A stretch of DNA of 64,000 nt from Thauera sp. 2A1 (lineage in GTDB: Bacteria; Pseudomonadota; Gammaproteobacteria; Burkholderiales; Rhodocyclaceae). The notes under the pieces are model-generated. The model was not told the origin of the DNA. It made no database searches and was given only the letters and a program-made list of their open reading frames with translations. Positions 17,216 to 25,517 of this stretch are shown here, piece after piece. How positions within the stretch are numbered: position 1 is the first letter of the stretch; the number at the start of each line of letters is the position of its first letter. The stretch is taken from assembly GCF_009469595.2 (NCBI RefSeq), contig NZ_SSXV01000019.1, positions 33,026-97,025 on the forward strand. Direction: 5' to 3'. Made by a program: the position numbers and the translations under genes.

Positions 17216-18394
17216 TCAATGCCGCTTGGACAGCGCCTGCATCGCCCGCGCCAGGCCGTCCAGCGTCATCGGGAACATGCGTCCGCCAACGATCTGGTGG
17301 ATGATGCCGATCGACTGACGGTAGCTCCATAGCCGCTCGGGCTCCGGGTTGAGCCAGGCGGCAGCCGGGTAGGCGTCGAGCAGGCGGCGCAGCCAGGTCG
17401 CGCCCGCCTCGGCGTTCATGTGCTCGATCGAACCGTGCTGATGCAGGATCTCGTAAGGGCTCATGGTCGCGTCGCCGACGAAGATCAGCTTGTAGTCCGG
17501 GCCGTACTTGTGGATGACGTCCAGCACCGGCGCGCGTTCCTGATGGCGGCGCAGATTGTCGCGCCACACGCCCTCGTACACACAGTTGTGGAAGTAGAAG
17601 TACTCGAGGTGCTTGAACTCGCTGCGGCAGGCCGAGAACAATTCCTCGCACACCTTGACGTGGTCATCCATCGAGCCGCCCACGTCGAGGAACAGCAGCA
17701 CCTTGACCGCGTTGTGGCGTTCGGGCCGCATCAGCAGGTCCAGCCAGCCGGCGTTGCGCGCGGTGGCGGCGATGGTGCCGTCGAGATCGAGTTCCTCGCT
17801 CGCGCCCTCGCGGGCGAAGCGCCGCAGCCGGCGCAGTGCCACCTTGATGTTGCGGGTGCCGAGCTCGACGTCGTCGTCGAGGTTGCGGAACTCGCGCTTG
17901 TCCCACACCTTCACCGCCGTGCGGTTGCCGGCCGATTCGCCACCCACGCGGATGCCTTCGGGGTGCGTGCCATTGTTGCCGAAGGGTGAGCTGCCGCCGG
18001 TGCCGATCCACTTGCTGCCACCTGCGTGGCGGCCTTTCTGCTCGGCCAGGCGCTTGCGGAACTCGTCCATCAGCTTGTCCCAGCCCAGCTTCTCGAGCTG
18101 CGCGCGTTCTTCCGGCGTCAGGTGCTTGCGGGCCATCGCACGTAGCCATTCCTCAGGCAGGTCGACTTCCAGGCCGGGGATTTCGGCGACGCCGCGGAAG
18201 TATTCGCCGAAGGCCTGGTCGAAGCGGTCGTAGAAGCTCTCGTCCTTCACCAGACAGGCACGCGCGAAAAAGTAGAACTCGTCGATCGAGTGGCCGCACA
18301 CGCGCTGCTGCAGGCCTTCGAGCAGGGTCAGGAACTCGCGCGTCGACACCGGCAGCTTGCGTGCCTTCAGGTGCAGGAAGAAGTCGATCAGCAT
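17216..18394 (-). CDS. VWA-domain protein (CoxE-like)
   Basis: 392-aa cytosolic protein with a von Willebrand A domain in its C-terminal half (about residues 225-390). This type normally works with a MoxR AAA+ ATPase to activate or assemble a metalloenzyme or complex. The metal-ion-dependent adhesion site is altered: D-V-G-G-S near residue 236 instead of DxSxS. The N-terminal half holds a helical region (MLIDFFLHLKARKLPVSTREF) and a Gly-rich stretch (WIGTGGSSPFGNNGTHPEG) typical of the family. It is the last gene of an operon with moxR and the EAL-HDOD gene; gaps are 15-20 bp, and the ATG at 18394 follows GGAGGCG. Confidence 0.85.
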   Translation of the reverse strand: MLIDFFLHLKARKLPVSTREFLTLLEGLQQRVCGHSIDEFYFFARACLVKDESFYDRFDQAFGEYFRGVAEIPGLEVDLPEEWLRAMARKHLTPEERAQLEKLGWDKLMDEFRKRLAEQKGRHAGGSKWIGTGGSSPFGNNGTHPEGIRVGGESAGNRTAVKVWDKREFRNLDDDVELGTRNIKVALRRLRRFAREGASEELDLDGTIAATARNAGWLDLLMRPERHNAVKVLLFLDVGGSMDDHVKVCEELFSACRSEFKHLEYFYFHNCVYEGVWRDNLRRHQERAPVLDVIHKYGPDYKLIFVGDATMSPYEILHQHGSIEHMNAEAGATWLRRLLDAYPAAAWLNPEPERLWSYRQSIGIIHQIVGGRMFPMTLDGLARAMQALSKRH

Positions 18395-18413
18395 CGCACG
18401 CCTCCGGCGGCCT

Positions 18414-19817
18414 TCATTCCTGGATCGCCAGTGCCCACGACAGGGCCTCGAGGTGCCGCTCGGACGCGATCGCGGGAGAGACGCCACAACGCGCGGCAGC
18501 ATCGGCGATGCATGTGCCATTGAACTGCTCGCAGGCGATGGCCAGCTCGAGCAGCGGTGCATAGGGGCCCTCGCCGTGGCGCACGGCAAGATTGATCTCC
18601 GGCGTCACCGCCAGGGGGCCGAGCGCCTTGTCCATGGGCACCTCGAGGATGACGTCGATCAGCGACAGCAGGCCGGTCAGGAACAGTGCCTCGCGCTCGT
18701 AGGGCGAGCGGTCGGCGCTCAGCAGTTCGAGCATGCGCGCGCGCACCAGCGCACTCTCCAGCGCTGCCGAACTGCGCCCGGACGGAGTGTCCATGCTGCA
18801 CACCAGCAGGATGAGCCAGCGATAGAGCTTATCGCGGCCGATCACGAAGATCGCCCGCTCGATCGACGATACATGCTCGGCAAGTTCATTCGCTGCGGCG
18901 TTGATGTAGCGCAGCAGGCGCAGCGACAGTGCGGCGTCCTCCTTCAACAATGCCGCCAGTTCGCTGGTGTCGGCATCTGCCTTCACCTTGCCGATGAGGC
19001 GCGACAGGCGGGCGGCGTTCGGTCCGAGGTCGCGGTCGTCCCAGCTTTCGCGGCTGGTGATGAACGGGCCCTGGAAGAGGCTGGCGCCGAGCTTGTAGCA
19101 GAAGCGGAAATCCTCGAGCCCCGCAAGGTCGCGCACCAGCAGCCTGGCCTGCGGCGCCGCCTCGACGACGTGCGAAGCAAGCTGCAGGCCACGTCGCGCG
19201 TCGATCGCCGGCGCGCGCAACATGACGAAATCGGCCAGCGGCAACAGCGGCTCGAATTCGGTGACCACCGCAGGGTCGGGGATCCCGATGCGCACGCCCG
19301 TCACCCGCAGGCGACTGACCGTGTCACGCAGGTTGTGGATGTCGGGCGCGCCCGGGTCCGGATGCGTTCCCAGCAACAGCACCGTCTTGTGCGGTGGCAG
19401 CGTCGCCAGGCAGGGATGGTCGAGGAAGGAGTCCGGCACGTCGATGAAGGCGAAGCGCCGCCCGATCAACGTGCCGATATCGGCACGCACGAGGTTGCGC
19501 ACCAGGACTTCGGCGTAAAGGTGATGCACCCGCCGGCTGCTGTGGCGGATGCGGTTGCGGGTGCCCTCCTGCAGCATGAACTGGTAACCAGCGATACGCT
19601 GGTCGCGGCCGAGCACCGCTTCGCGGCACAGGAAGATCGTCTCGGCGTCGATCTCCTCGGCTGGGGCGGAGCTCGTCTCGCTGCGCAGCGGTGCGCTGCG
19701 GTTGAGCACCTGGAAACCTGCCGCATCGTTGTCGCGCGGCGTTGACGGCGTGGCGGCGGTCGCCGCTGCCGCTGCGCGGCGGCGGCCGAACAGCCAGTCG
19801 AAAAAGGCCCTCAGCAT
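18414..19817 (-). CDS. Degenerate EAL - HDOD signalling protein
   Basis: 467-aa protein with the two-domain YuxH-type layout: an EAL-like domain (about residues 55-275) and a HDOD domain (about 275-460, core LLKEDAALSLRLLRYINAA). The EAL motif and catalytic acidic residues are absent: the EAL position reads GYQFML, and LLGTHPDPG sits where catalytic Asp/Glu would be expected. It should therefore bind rather than cleave c-di-GMP, if it binds it at all. HDOD domains act as protein-interaction modules in signalling. It lies between the moxR and VWA genes with gaps of about 15 and 19 bp, so it is almost certainly co-expressed with them. Confidence 0.85.
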   Translation of the reverse strand: MLRAFFDWLFGRRRAAAAATAATPSTPRDNDAAGFQVLNRSAPLRSETSSAPAEEIDAETIFLCREAVLGRDQRIAGYQFMLQEGTRNRIRHSSRRVHHLYAEVLVRNLVRADIGTLIGRRFAFIDVPDSFLDHPCLATLPPHKTVLLLGTHPDPGAPDIHNLRDTVSRLRVTGVRIGIPDPAVVTEFEPLLPLADFVMLRAPAIDARRGLQLASHVVEAAPQARLLVRDLAGLEDFRFCYKLGASLFQGPFITSRESWDDRDLGPNAARLSRLIGKVKADADTSELAALLKEDAALSLRLLRYINAAANELAEHVSSIERAIFVIGRDKLYRWLILLVCSMDTPSGRSSAALESALVRARMLELLSADRSPYEREALFLTGLLSLIDVILEVPMDKALGPLAVTPEINLAVRHGEGPYAPLLELAIACEQFNGTCIADAAARCGVSPAIASERHLEALSWALAIQE

Positions 19818-19832
19818 GGTGTCGCTCCAGTC

Positions 19833-20684
19833 TCAGCGGTTGTGGCGCGCCATCATCACCAGGCGCTCGAACAGGTGCATGTCCTGCTCGTTCTTCAGCA
19901 GCGCGCCATGCAGCGGCGGCACGATGGCCTTGCGGTCGGGCGCGTGCAGTGCCTCGGGCGGAATGTCCTCCGCCACGAGCAGCTTCAGCCAGTCGATGAG
20001 CTCGGACGTGGAGGGCTTCTTCTTCAGCCCCGGGATCTCGCGCAGCCCGAAGAACACTTCCAGCGCCTCGCTCAGCAGTTCCTTGCGGATGGCGGGGAAG
20101 TGCACATCCACGATGCGCTGCATCGTGTCGCGGTCTGGGAACTTGATGTAGTGGAAGAAGCAGCGGCGCAGGAAGGCGTCGGGCAGTTCCTTCTCGTTGT
20201 TGGAGGTGATGAAGACGATGGGCCGATGGCGCGCCTGTATCGTCTGGCGCGTTTCGTATACATGGAATTCCATGCGGTCGATCTCGCGCAGCAGATCGTT
20301 GGGGAATTCGATGTCGGCCTTGTCGATCTCGTCGATCAGCACCACCGTCGGGCAGTCGGCTTCGAAAGCCTGCCACAGCACGCCTTTGACGATGTAGTTG
20401 CCGATGTCGCGCACGCGGTCGTCGCCCAGTTGCGAATCGCGCAGGCGCGACACCGCGTCGTATTCGTACAGGCCCTGCTGCGCCTTGGTGGTGGACTTGA
20501 TGTGCCACTGCAGCAGTGGCAGGCCGAGCGACGCTGCGACCTGCTCGGCGAGCATGGTCTTGCCCGTTCCCGGCTCGCCCTTGATCAGCAGCGGGCGCTG
20601 CAGCCTGATCGCGGCATTGACGGCCAGCATCAGGTCGGGGGTGGCCACGTACTCGCGCGAGCCTTCGAAGCGAAGATCGGACAT
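19833..20684 (-). CDS. MoxR-family AAA+ ATPase
   Basis: 283-aa AAA+ ATPase of the MoxR group. It shows Walker A GEPGTGKT (about residues 36-43), Walker B VVLIDEIDKAD, sensor 1 FITSNNEKELPDAFLRRC with arginine finger region RR, and a C-terminal lid. MoxR proteins act as chaperone-like ATPases with VWA partners, for instance in maturation of cofactor-containing enzymes. First gene of the minus-strand operon moxR - EAL/HDOD - VWA. ATG 20684 was chosen for its position at the start of the conserved domain (MSDLRFEGSREYVATPDL). The target of this pair is unknown; the divergent neighbour is a c-type cytochrome. Confidence 0.92.
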   Translation of the reverse strand: MSDLRFEGSREYVATPDLMLAVNAAIRLQRPLLIKGEPGTGKTMLAEQVAASLGLPLLQWHIKSTTKAQQGLYEYDAVSRLRDSQLGDDRVRDIGNYIVKGVLWQAFEADCPTVVLIDEIDKADIEFPNDLLREIDRMEFHVYETRQTIQARHRPIVFITSNNEKELPDAFLRRCFFHYIKFPDRDTMQRIVDVHFPAIRKELLSEALEVFFGLREIPGLKKKPSTSELIDWLKLLVAEDIPPEALHAPDRKAIVPPLHGALLKNEQDMHLFERLVMMARHNR

Positions 20685-20801
20685 CGGGGATTCCTCTGAT
20701 TAATTCCGTGCAATTATAGGTCTAGCGTTACGCAAAAAAGGCGGGGCCATTGCCCCCCGGGTTAGATCCGGCACGCGCACCCAACACGGAGACGAGACGC
20801 A

Positions 20802-21386
20802 ATGAACCGATCCCAACTGCTGCTGGCAGCGATGTTGTCCACCTTCGCGTCGGCTTTGCCCGCTGCCCAGGGAAATGCCGAGGCGGCGAAAGGCAAGATC
20901 TCGATGTGCATCGGTTGCCACGGCATACCAGGTTATCGGACAAGTTATCCCGAGGTTTACCCCGTGCCGAAGCTTGGCGGCCAGCACGCGGATTACATCG
21001 TCAGCGCGCTCGCCGCCTATCGCAGCGGCGAGCGCAGCCACCCCACCATGCGAGGGATCGCCGGTGGACTGACCGAACAGGACATGGCCGACCTCGCCGC
21101 CTATTACTCGGCAGGCGCGCAGCCGCCGGCAACGCCGCCATCTGCCAACGACAAGGCGCAGGTCTGCGCCGCGTGCCACGGCGCCGATGGCAACAGCCCG
21201 ACGCCGGCCTTTCCACGGCTGGCCGGCCAGCAGCGCGATTACATCTTCCAGGCGCTGCAGGACTACAAGGCCGGTCGTCGCAAGAACCCCATCATGGCGG
21301 CGCAGGTCGCGAACCTCGGCAAGGAAGACATGGAGGCGCTGGCCACCTGGTTCTCGACACAGCAGGGGCTGTACGTCAAGCGCTAG
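20802..21386 (+). CDS. Dihaem cytochrome c, c4 family
   Basis: 194-aa periplasmic electron carrier with a signal peptide (MNRSQLLLAAMLSTFASALPAAQG) and two similar haem domains, with CIGCH and CAACH as covalent haem-attachment motifs. Distal Met ligands are likely in PTMRGIAGGL and NPIMAAQV. The tandem fold and the LGGQHADYI / LAGQQRDYI repeats are typical of cytochrome c4, which passes electrons to terminal oxidases or denitrification enzymes. ATG 20802 is preceded by GGAGACGAG. It is divergent from moxR, and its stop codon overlaps that of the convergent lyase gene through the palindrome CTAG at 21383-21386. Confidence 0.93.
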   Translation: MNRSQLLLAAMLSTFASALPAAQGNAEAAKGKISMCIGCHGIPGYRTSYPEVYPVPKLGGQHADYIVSALAAYRSGERSHPTMRGIAGGLTEQDMADLAAYYSAGAQPPATPPSANDKAQVCAACHGADGNSPTPAFPRLAGQQRDYIFQALQDYKAGRRKNPIMAAQVANLGKEDMEALATWFSTQQGLYVKR

Positions 21387-22582
21387 GCGGGCCGCGCGTG
21401 CAGACGATCGAATGCCTGCGCGAGATCGGCGATCAGGTCGGACGGCTCCTCCAGTCCGATATGAAACCGCACCGCCGGGCCGCCGAGGTCCGGCGAGGAG
21501 GCCGTGCGCGTGATGCTGCCGTAGGTGGGCAGTGCCAGGCTCTCGAAGCCGCCCCATGACGCGCCGATGCCGAACAGGCGCAGCGCATCGATCATTGCAT
21601 CGACTCGCGCCTCGGCGAATTCAGGCCGGAAGACCACGCCGAACAGGCTGCAGGCGCCACTGAAGTCGCGCTTCCAGAGCCCATGCCCCGGCGCGTCGGG
21701 CAGGGCGGGATGCAGCACCCGCAGAACCTCCTGTCGGGCGGCGAACCAGCGCGCCACTTCAAGGCCGGAGGCCATCTGGTGACGCAGCCTGACGTTGAGC
21801 GTGCGCAGGCCGCGCAGGGTGAGCCAGCAATCGTCCGGGCTGGCGTACTGGCCATAGAGCAGCGCAGTCTGCCGGACCGCGCGCCAGTCCTCGTCGGTGC
21901 GCGTGGTGAGGCTGCCCAGCAATACGTCGGCATGGCCGCCGGCATACTTGGTGAGCGCCTGGATGGACACATCCACCCCGTGATCGAAGGGCTGGAAGAA
22001 GTGCAGCCCCCAGGTGTTGTCCATCAGCACCTTGAGGCCGTGCTGGCGCGCCAGCGCCGCGAGGGCGGGCACGTCCTGCATTTCGAAGGTGTGCGAGCCC
22101 GGGCTCTCGAGATAGAGCACGCGGGTGTTGGGGCGGAGCAGCGGTTCGAGTCCCGCTGGCGTCAGGTCCGGCCGGTAGTAGCTCACCTCGACCGCCATGC
22201 GGCCGGCGAGCACGCTGTCGCAGAAGCTGCGCACCGGTCCATAGACGCTGTCGGGAATCAGGCAGTGGTCGCCGTGGCCAAGGTAGGCGAGCAGGCCGAT
22301 GCAGTTGGCGGCGAGGCCCGACGACACGATCTGGCAGCGCGTGCCGCCCTCGATGTCGGCGATCAGGTCCTCGAGCATGTGGTGGGTCTGATTGCCGTGC
22401 AGGCCGTAGCTCAGGTACTGATCGTATCGGTGCTTCCAGCCCTCGCGGCGCGCGGCGGTCGAGGGCACCAGCACGGTCGAACCCCGATGCAGCGGCGGAT
22501 TGACGAAGCCGTGCGTGCGAGTGCCGGGGCGGCCGAGGTGGGACAGGCGGGTGGCGAAGTGGTCGTCGTGTTGGTCGGACAT
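21383..22582 (-). CDS. metC: Cystathionine beta-lyase-type PLP enzyme
   Basis: 399-aa enzyme of the Cys/Met metabolism PLP family, which cleaves cystathionine to homocysteine, pyruvate and ammonia in methionine synthesis. The N-terminus FATRLSHLGRPGTRTHGFVNPPL, the cofactor region SSGLAANCIGLLAYLGHGDHCLIPDSVYG and the Schiff-base lysine region SIQALTKYAGGHAD (Lys near residue 205) are all of this family. MetC is the best match because of STVLVPST and YDQYLSYGLHGN; a gamma-synthase or other gamma-lyase cannot be excluded. ATG 22582 was chosen because the conserved HFATRLSH segment starts shortly after it; upstream in-frame sequence has no family similarity. Confidence 0.83.
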   Translation of the reverse strand: MSDQHDDHFATRLSHLGRPGTRTHGFVNPPLHRGSTVLVPSTAARREGWKHRYDQYLSYGLHGNQTHHMLEDLIADIEGGTRCQIVSSGLAANCIGLLAYLGHGDHCLIPDSVYGPVRSFCDSVLAGRMAVEVSYYRPDLTPAGLEPLLRPNTRVLYLESPGSHTFEMQDVPALAALARQHGLKVLMDNTWGLHFFQPFDHGVDVSIQALTKYAGGHADVLLGSLTTRTDEDWRAVRQTALLYGQYASPDDCWLTLRGLRTLNVRLRHQMASGLEVARWFAARQEVLRVLHPALPDAPGHGLWKRDFSGACSLFGVVFRPEFAEARVDAMIDALRLFGIGASWGGFESLALPTYGSITRTASSPDLGGPAVRFHIGLEEPSDLIADLAQAFDRLHARPA

Positions 22583-22630
22583 GGTCGCTGGGTCAAGGTG
22601 GCTTGTTCGTAATGATGGCGGCGTGCGAAT

Positions 22631-22942
22631 AACCGCCGGGCGCACCGGGCATTCCCTCCAGCGGCTGCGGAACTCGCCGTCGCTTCGCTCGGCTCAGACA
22701 GTCCTCGCCGCATCCGGGAATACGCGGCACGCCCGGCTTGGCACCGAGGGCTGGCGGGAGATCAAAACCGAAAGAACCCTTGCGTCCCTTGCACTGGTGC
22801 GGCTTCACGGCACCCATGAGGACATCCGACACTGCCAAGCCGGCCGTGTCGGGTGTTCGTGGAGTGGGCGAGGACTGTCCGGGCGAACGCAGCGAGCGAG
22901 TTCCGCAGCCCACGGAACGAACACCCGGCGCGGCTGGCGGTT
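22631..22942. repeat. Composite inverted-repeat element (two hairpin units facing each other)
   Basis: A roughly 310-base gene-free stretch between metC and cysK. The outer ends match as AACCGCC (22631) and GGCGGTT (22942). The left arm (22631-22741) aligns with the reverse complement of the right arm (22835-22942) at roughly three quarters of positions, with longer shared words such as GCGAGGACTGT and GAGTTCCGCAGCC. Each arm is itself a hairpin unit: ATTCCC...GGGAAT (22651-22721) on the left, and GGGTGTTCGT...ACGAACACCC (22851-22926) on the right. It looks like a BIME/REP-type or MITE-like non-coding repeat. No flanking target duplication was evident. Confidence 0.65.
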
Positions 22943-22975
22943 AGAGGCACGAGTAGCCGGGCACCTGCACCCCAG

Positions 22976-23956
22976 CTAGCTCGTCGCCAGCCCTTTTTCG
23001 TCGAAGTAGCCCTCGAACAGGATCGAGCTCAGGTAGCGCTCGCCCGAGTCCGGCAGGATCACGACGATGGTCTTCCCCGCATTGGCGGGATCCTTCGCCA
23101 GCCGCGCAGCAACCGCCGTGGCCGCGCCGCAGGAGATGCCGGCGAGGATGCCTTCCTCGCGCGCGAGGCGGCGTGCGTATTCCACCGCCTCCTCATTGGT
23201 GACCGTCTCGACCTGGTCGATCAGCGACAGATCCAGCACGTCCGGGATGAAGCCCGCGCCCAGGCCCTGGATCTTGTGCGGTGCCGGCTTGAGCTCCTGG
23301 CCGGCGCGCCTCTGCGTGATCACTGGACTGGCGGCAGGCTCCACCGCGACCGAGCAGATCGCCTTGCCTTGGGTCTTCTTGATGTAGCGCGAAATGCCGG
23401 TGATCGTGCCGCCGGTGCCCACGCCCGACACCACGATATCGACCGCCCCATCGGTGTCCTGCCAGATTTCCGGGCCGGTGGTGGTCTCGTGGATCGCCGG
23501 GTTGGCCGGGTTCTTGAACTGCTGCAAAAGCACGTATTTGCCCGGATCGGACGCGACGATCTCCTCGGCCTTCGCGATCGCGCCGTTCATGCCCTTGGCG
23601 CCTTCGGTCAACACCAGCTTGGCGCCATAGGCCACCAGCAGCTTGCGGCGCTCGATGCTCATCGTCTCCGGCATCGTCAGCGTCAGCGGAATGCCGCGCG
23701 CTGCGGCGACGAAGGCCAGGGCGATGCCGGTGTTGCCGCTGGTGGGTTCGACCAGTTCCTTGCCCGGTCCGAGCAGGCCGCGCTTCTCGGCATCCCAGAT
23801 CATCGCGGCGCCGATGCGGCACTTTACCGAGTAAGCTGGGTTGCGACCCTCGATTTTCGCCAGCACGGTGGCCTTGGCACCGTCGATGACCCGGTTCAGC
23901 CTCACGAGCGGCGTGCGGCCGATGGAATCCGCGTTGTCTGCGTACCAGTTGGACAT
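22976..23956 (-). CDS. cysK: Cysteine synthase (O-acetylserine sulfhydrylase) CysK
   Basis: 326-aa PLP enzyme making L-cysteine from O-acetylserine and sulfide in the cytosol. The N-terminal [11 protein letters not shown], the Schiff-base lysine in [11 protein letters not shown] (near residue 44), the substrate loop [12 protein letters not shown] and the phosphate-binding [16 protein letters not shown] are all present. The usual NPxxSVKDR motif has Cys in place of Asp (SVKCR), a tolerated variation in CysK proteins. ATG 23956 ([17 protein letters not shown]) matches the family start. It is on the same strand as metC but separated from it by the repeat element, so a shared transcript is unlikely. 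Confidence 0.93.
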   Translation of the reverse strand: MSNWYADNADSIGRTPLVRLNRVIDGAKATVLAKIEGRNPAYSVKCRIGAAMIWDAEKRGLLGPGKELVEPTSGNTGIALAFVAAARGIPLTLTMPETMSIERRKLLVAYGAKLVLTEGAKGMNGAIAKAEEIVASDPGKYVLLQQFKNPANPAIHETTTGPEIWQDTDGAVDIVVSGVGTGGTITGISRYIKKTQGKAICSVAVEPAASPVITQRRAGQELKPAPHKIQGLGAGFIPDVLDLSLIDQVETVTNEEAVEYARRLAREEGILAGISCGAATAVAARLAKDPANAGKTIVVILPDSGERYLSSILFEGYFDEKGLATS

Positions 23957-24084
23957 GTTCCTTTTCCTCTTCCTTGCTTGGTCTGTCTGGGGGGGTGCGC
24001 GGAGGAGGGCCATGGCTTGCCACGCCCCGAGCACCGACGGCGATCATACCGCCACTTGCAGATTAGCCCAGCTTTGGAAGCGCT

Positions 24085-24888
24085 TCAGGCGGGCAGGGCG
24101 TGCCTTGCGGGCGCAGCGTACGGCTGCGTCTCGGTACCGTCGCAGAAGTACTTCAGCTCGCCCGGTGCGAACGCGACCCACTCCTCGCCGGTGGTGAGTG
24201 GCTTGGTTGCGATCACCGTCATGCGGTCATCGATCTGATTGCGGCGGGCGAAATCCACGCTCAGGTCGTGATCGACGAGGCGCACCGAGCGGAAGGGATA
24301 GGCCCGTCGCACATGGTGCAACTGCGTCGAACAGTGCGCGAACAGGCCGCTGCCGTCCGACAGGAGGAAATTGAAGGGGCCGAAGCAGGCGATCTCCTCG
24401 CACAGATCGGCCATGGTGGCGAGCAACGCCGCCGGGGCCGGGCGTGCCGGCCCGCAGCGCCGGCGCAGTTCCTGCATCACGTAGCAGAACGCATGCTCGC
24501 TGTCGGTGGTGCCGGCCGGTGTGTAACTGCCGTCGAGCGCCAGCGCATGGTTCTTGAGGTCGCCGTTGTGCGCGAACACCCAGTTGCGCCCCCACAGCTT
24601 GCGGCTGAAAGGGTGACAGTTCGACAGATCGACCGCGCCCTGCGTCGCCTTGCGGATATGCACGATGAGGTTGCGCGACTTGACCGGCGCACGCCGCAGC
24701 TGCTCGGCCAGCGGCGACGAGCAGGACGGGCGGTCGTCGCGCAGCACGCGGCAATCGTCGTCATCGAACCAGGCGAAACCCCATCCGTCGCGATGTTCGT
24801 CCGTCTGTCCGCCGCGGCGCACGAAACCCTCCAGCGAGAACTCGAGGCTCGCGGGCTTGTTGCAGTTCATGCCGAGCAGTTGGCACAT
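24085..24888 (-). CDS. Class II glutamine amidotransferase, YafJ family
   Basis: 267-aa N-terminal-nucleophile amidohydrolase domain protein. Cys2 directly after the initiator Met (MCQLLGMNC) is the expected catalytic nucleophile; RDGWGFAWF, the glutamine-binding region VHIRKATQGAVDLSNCHPF, and HNGDLKN are the class II (GATase type 2) motifs. The protein contains only the glutaminase domain, as in YafJ/YerN-type proteins whose acceptor is unknown. It is a single gene; the upstream AT-richer 126-bp gap before the DUF1841 gene probably contains its promoter. Confidence 0.88.
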   Translation of the reverse strand: MCQLLGMNCNKPASLEFSLEGFVRRGGQTDEHRDGWGFAWFDDDDCRVLRDDRPSCSSPLAEQLRRAPVKSRNLIVHIRKATQGAVDLSNCHPFSRKLWGRNWVFAHNGDLKNHALALDGSYTPAGTTDSEHAFCYVMQELRRRCGPARPAPAALLATMADLCEEIACFGPFNFLLSDGSGLFAHCSTQLHHVRRAYPFRSVRLVDHDLSVDFARRNQIDDRMTVIATKPLTTGEEWVAFAPGELKYFCDGTETQPYAAPARHALPA

Positions 24889-25014
24889 GATGGCGACGGA
24901 CGATGGTGCAGTGCGGTATGCACATCATCACCTTCACCCGGGCCGCCGACAATGAACTTGTTCCTGTTCTGCGTGCAAAAACAACAAAACTGTCACAAGC
25001 ACGCAACAAGGATC

Positions 25015-25446
25015 TCATCCGGCGCCGATGCGCCGCCTCAGGTTGGCGATGTAGGCGGCACCGTCCGGCGGCGTACCGTTGCGTTGCGCGTCGAACAGCA
25101 TCTCGCCGAGCGCTTCGAGCGCATCGTGCATGGCGTCGTGGCGGTCGCCGCGGCGCTGGCAGGCGAGGTCGAAGGCGGTGCGGATCCCCGGGGGCTGGTC
25201 GATCGACAACTGCTCCTCGATCGCCAGGTGCAGCGACAGGTGCAGGAAGGGGTTGATCTGACCGGCTTCGGGTGGGAAGTCGCGATCGACCGATTCCGGG
25301 TCCTCGAGCACCACGTGGTATTCGGGGTGTACGGTCATCACGTTGGCGGCGACCGATTCCATCGGTGTCAGCACTTTCTTTTCGCGGTACTTGCGCCAGG
25401 TCTCGATGAAGAAATTGCGCACCTGGTCGCGGCTCGGGTTGAACAT
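25015..25446 (-). CDS. DUF1841 family protein
   Basis: 143-aa soluble protein of the uncharacterised DUF1841 family found mainly in beta- and gammaproteobacteria. The conserved parts are the start MFNPSRDQVRNFFIETWRKY, the acidic segment HPEYHVVLEDPESVDRDF, the NPFLHLSLHLAIEEQLSIDQPPG block with several His, and a terminal helix GEMLFDAQRNG. No signal peptide or membrane segment. It lies downstream of nth on the same strand after about 70 bp, so it may be read through from the rsx-nth operon. Function unknown. Confidence 0.85.
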   Translation of the reverse strand: MFNPSRDQVRNFFIETWRKYREKKVLTPMESVAANVMTVHPEYHVVLEDPESVDRDFPPEAGQINPFLHLSLHLAIEEQLSIDQPPGIRTAFDLACQRRGDRHDAMHDALEALGEMLFDAQRNGTPPDGAAYIANLRRRIGAG

Positions 25447-25517
25447 CTTTGTTTCTCTCGTCGGTTACGGCAGTCGGGCGCGATGCGCCCGCAGGGGGGA
25501 CGGCTGACCGCGCGACA

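Noticed and set aside
22738..22944. Short plus-strand frame of 68 codons and mirror frames on the minus strand between metC and cysK
   Set aside because: They are readings of the two arms of the inverted-repeat element, which explains why their predicted peptides resemble each other (VGEDC, RVPQP). No independent evidence for translation.
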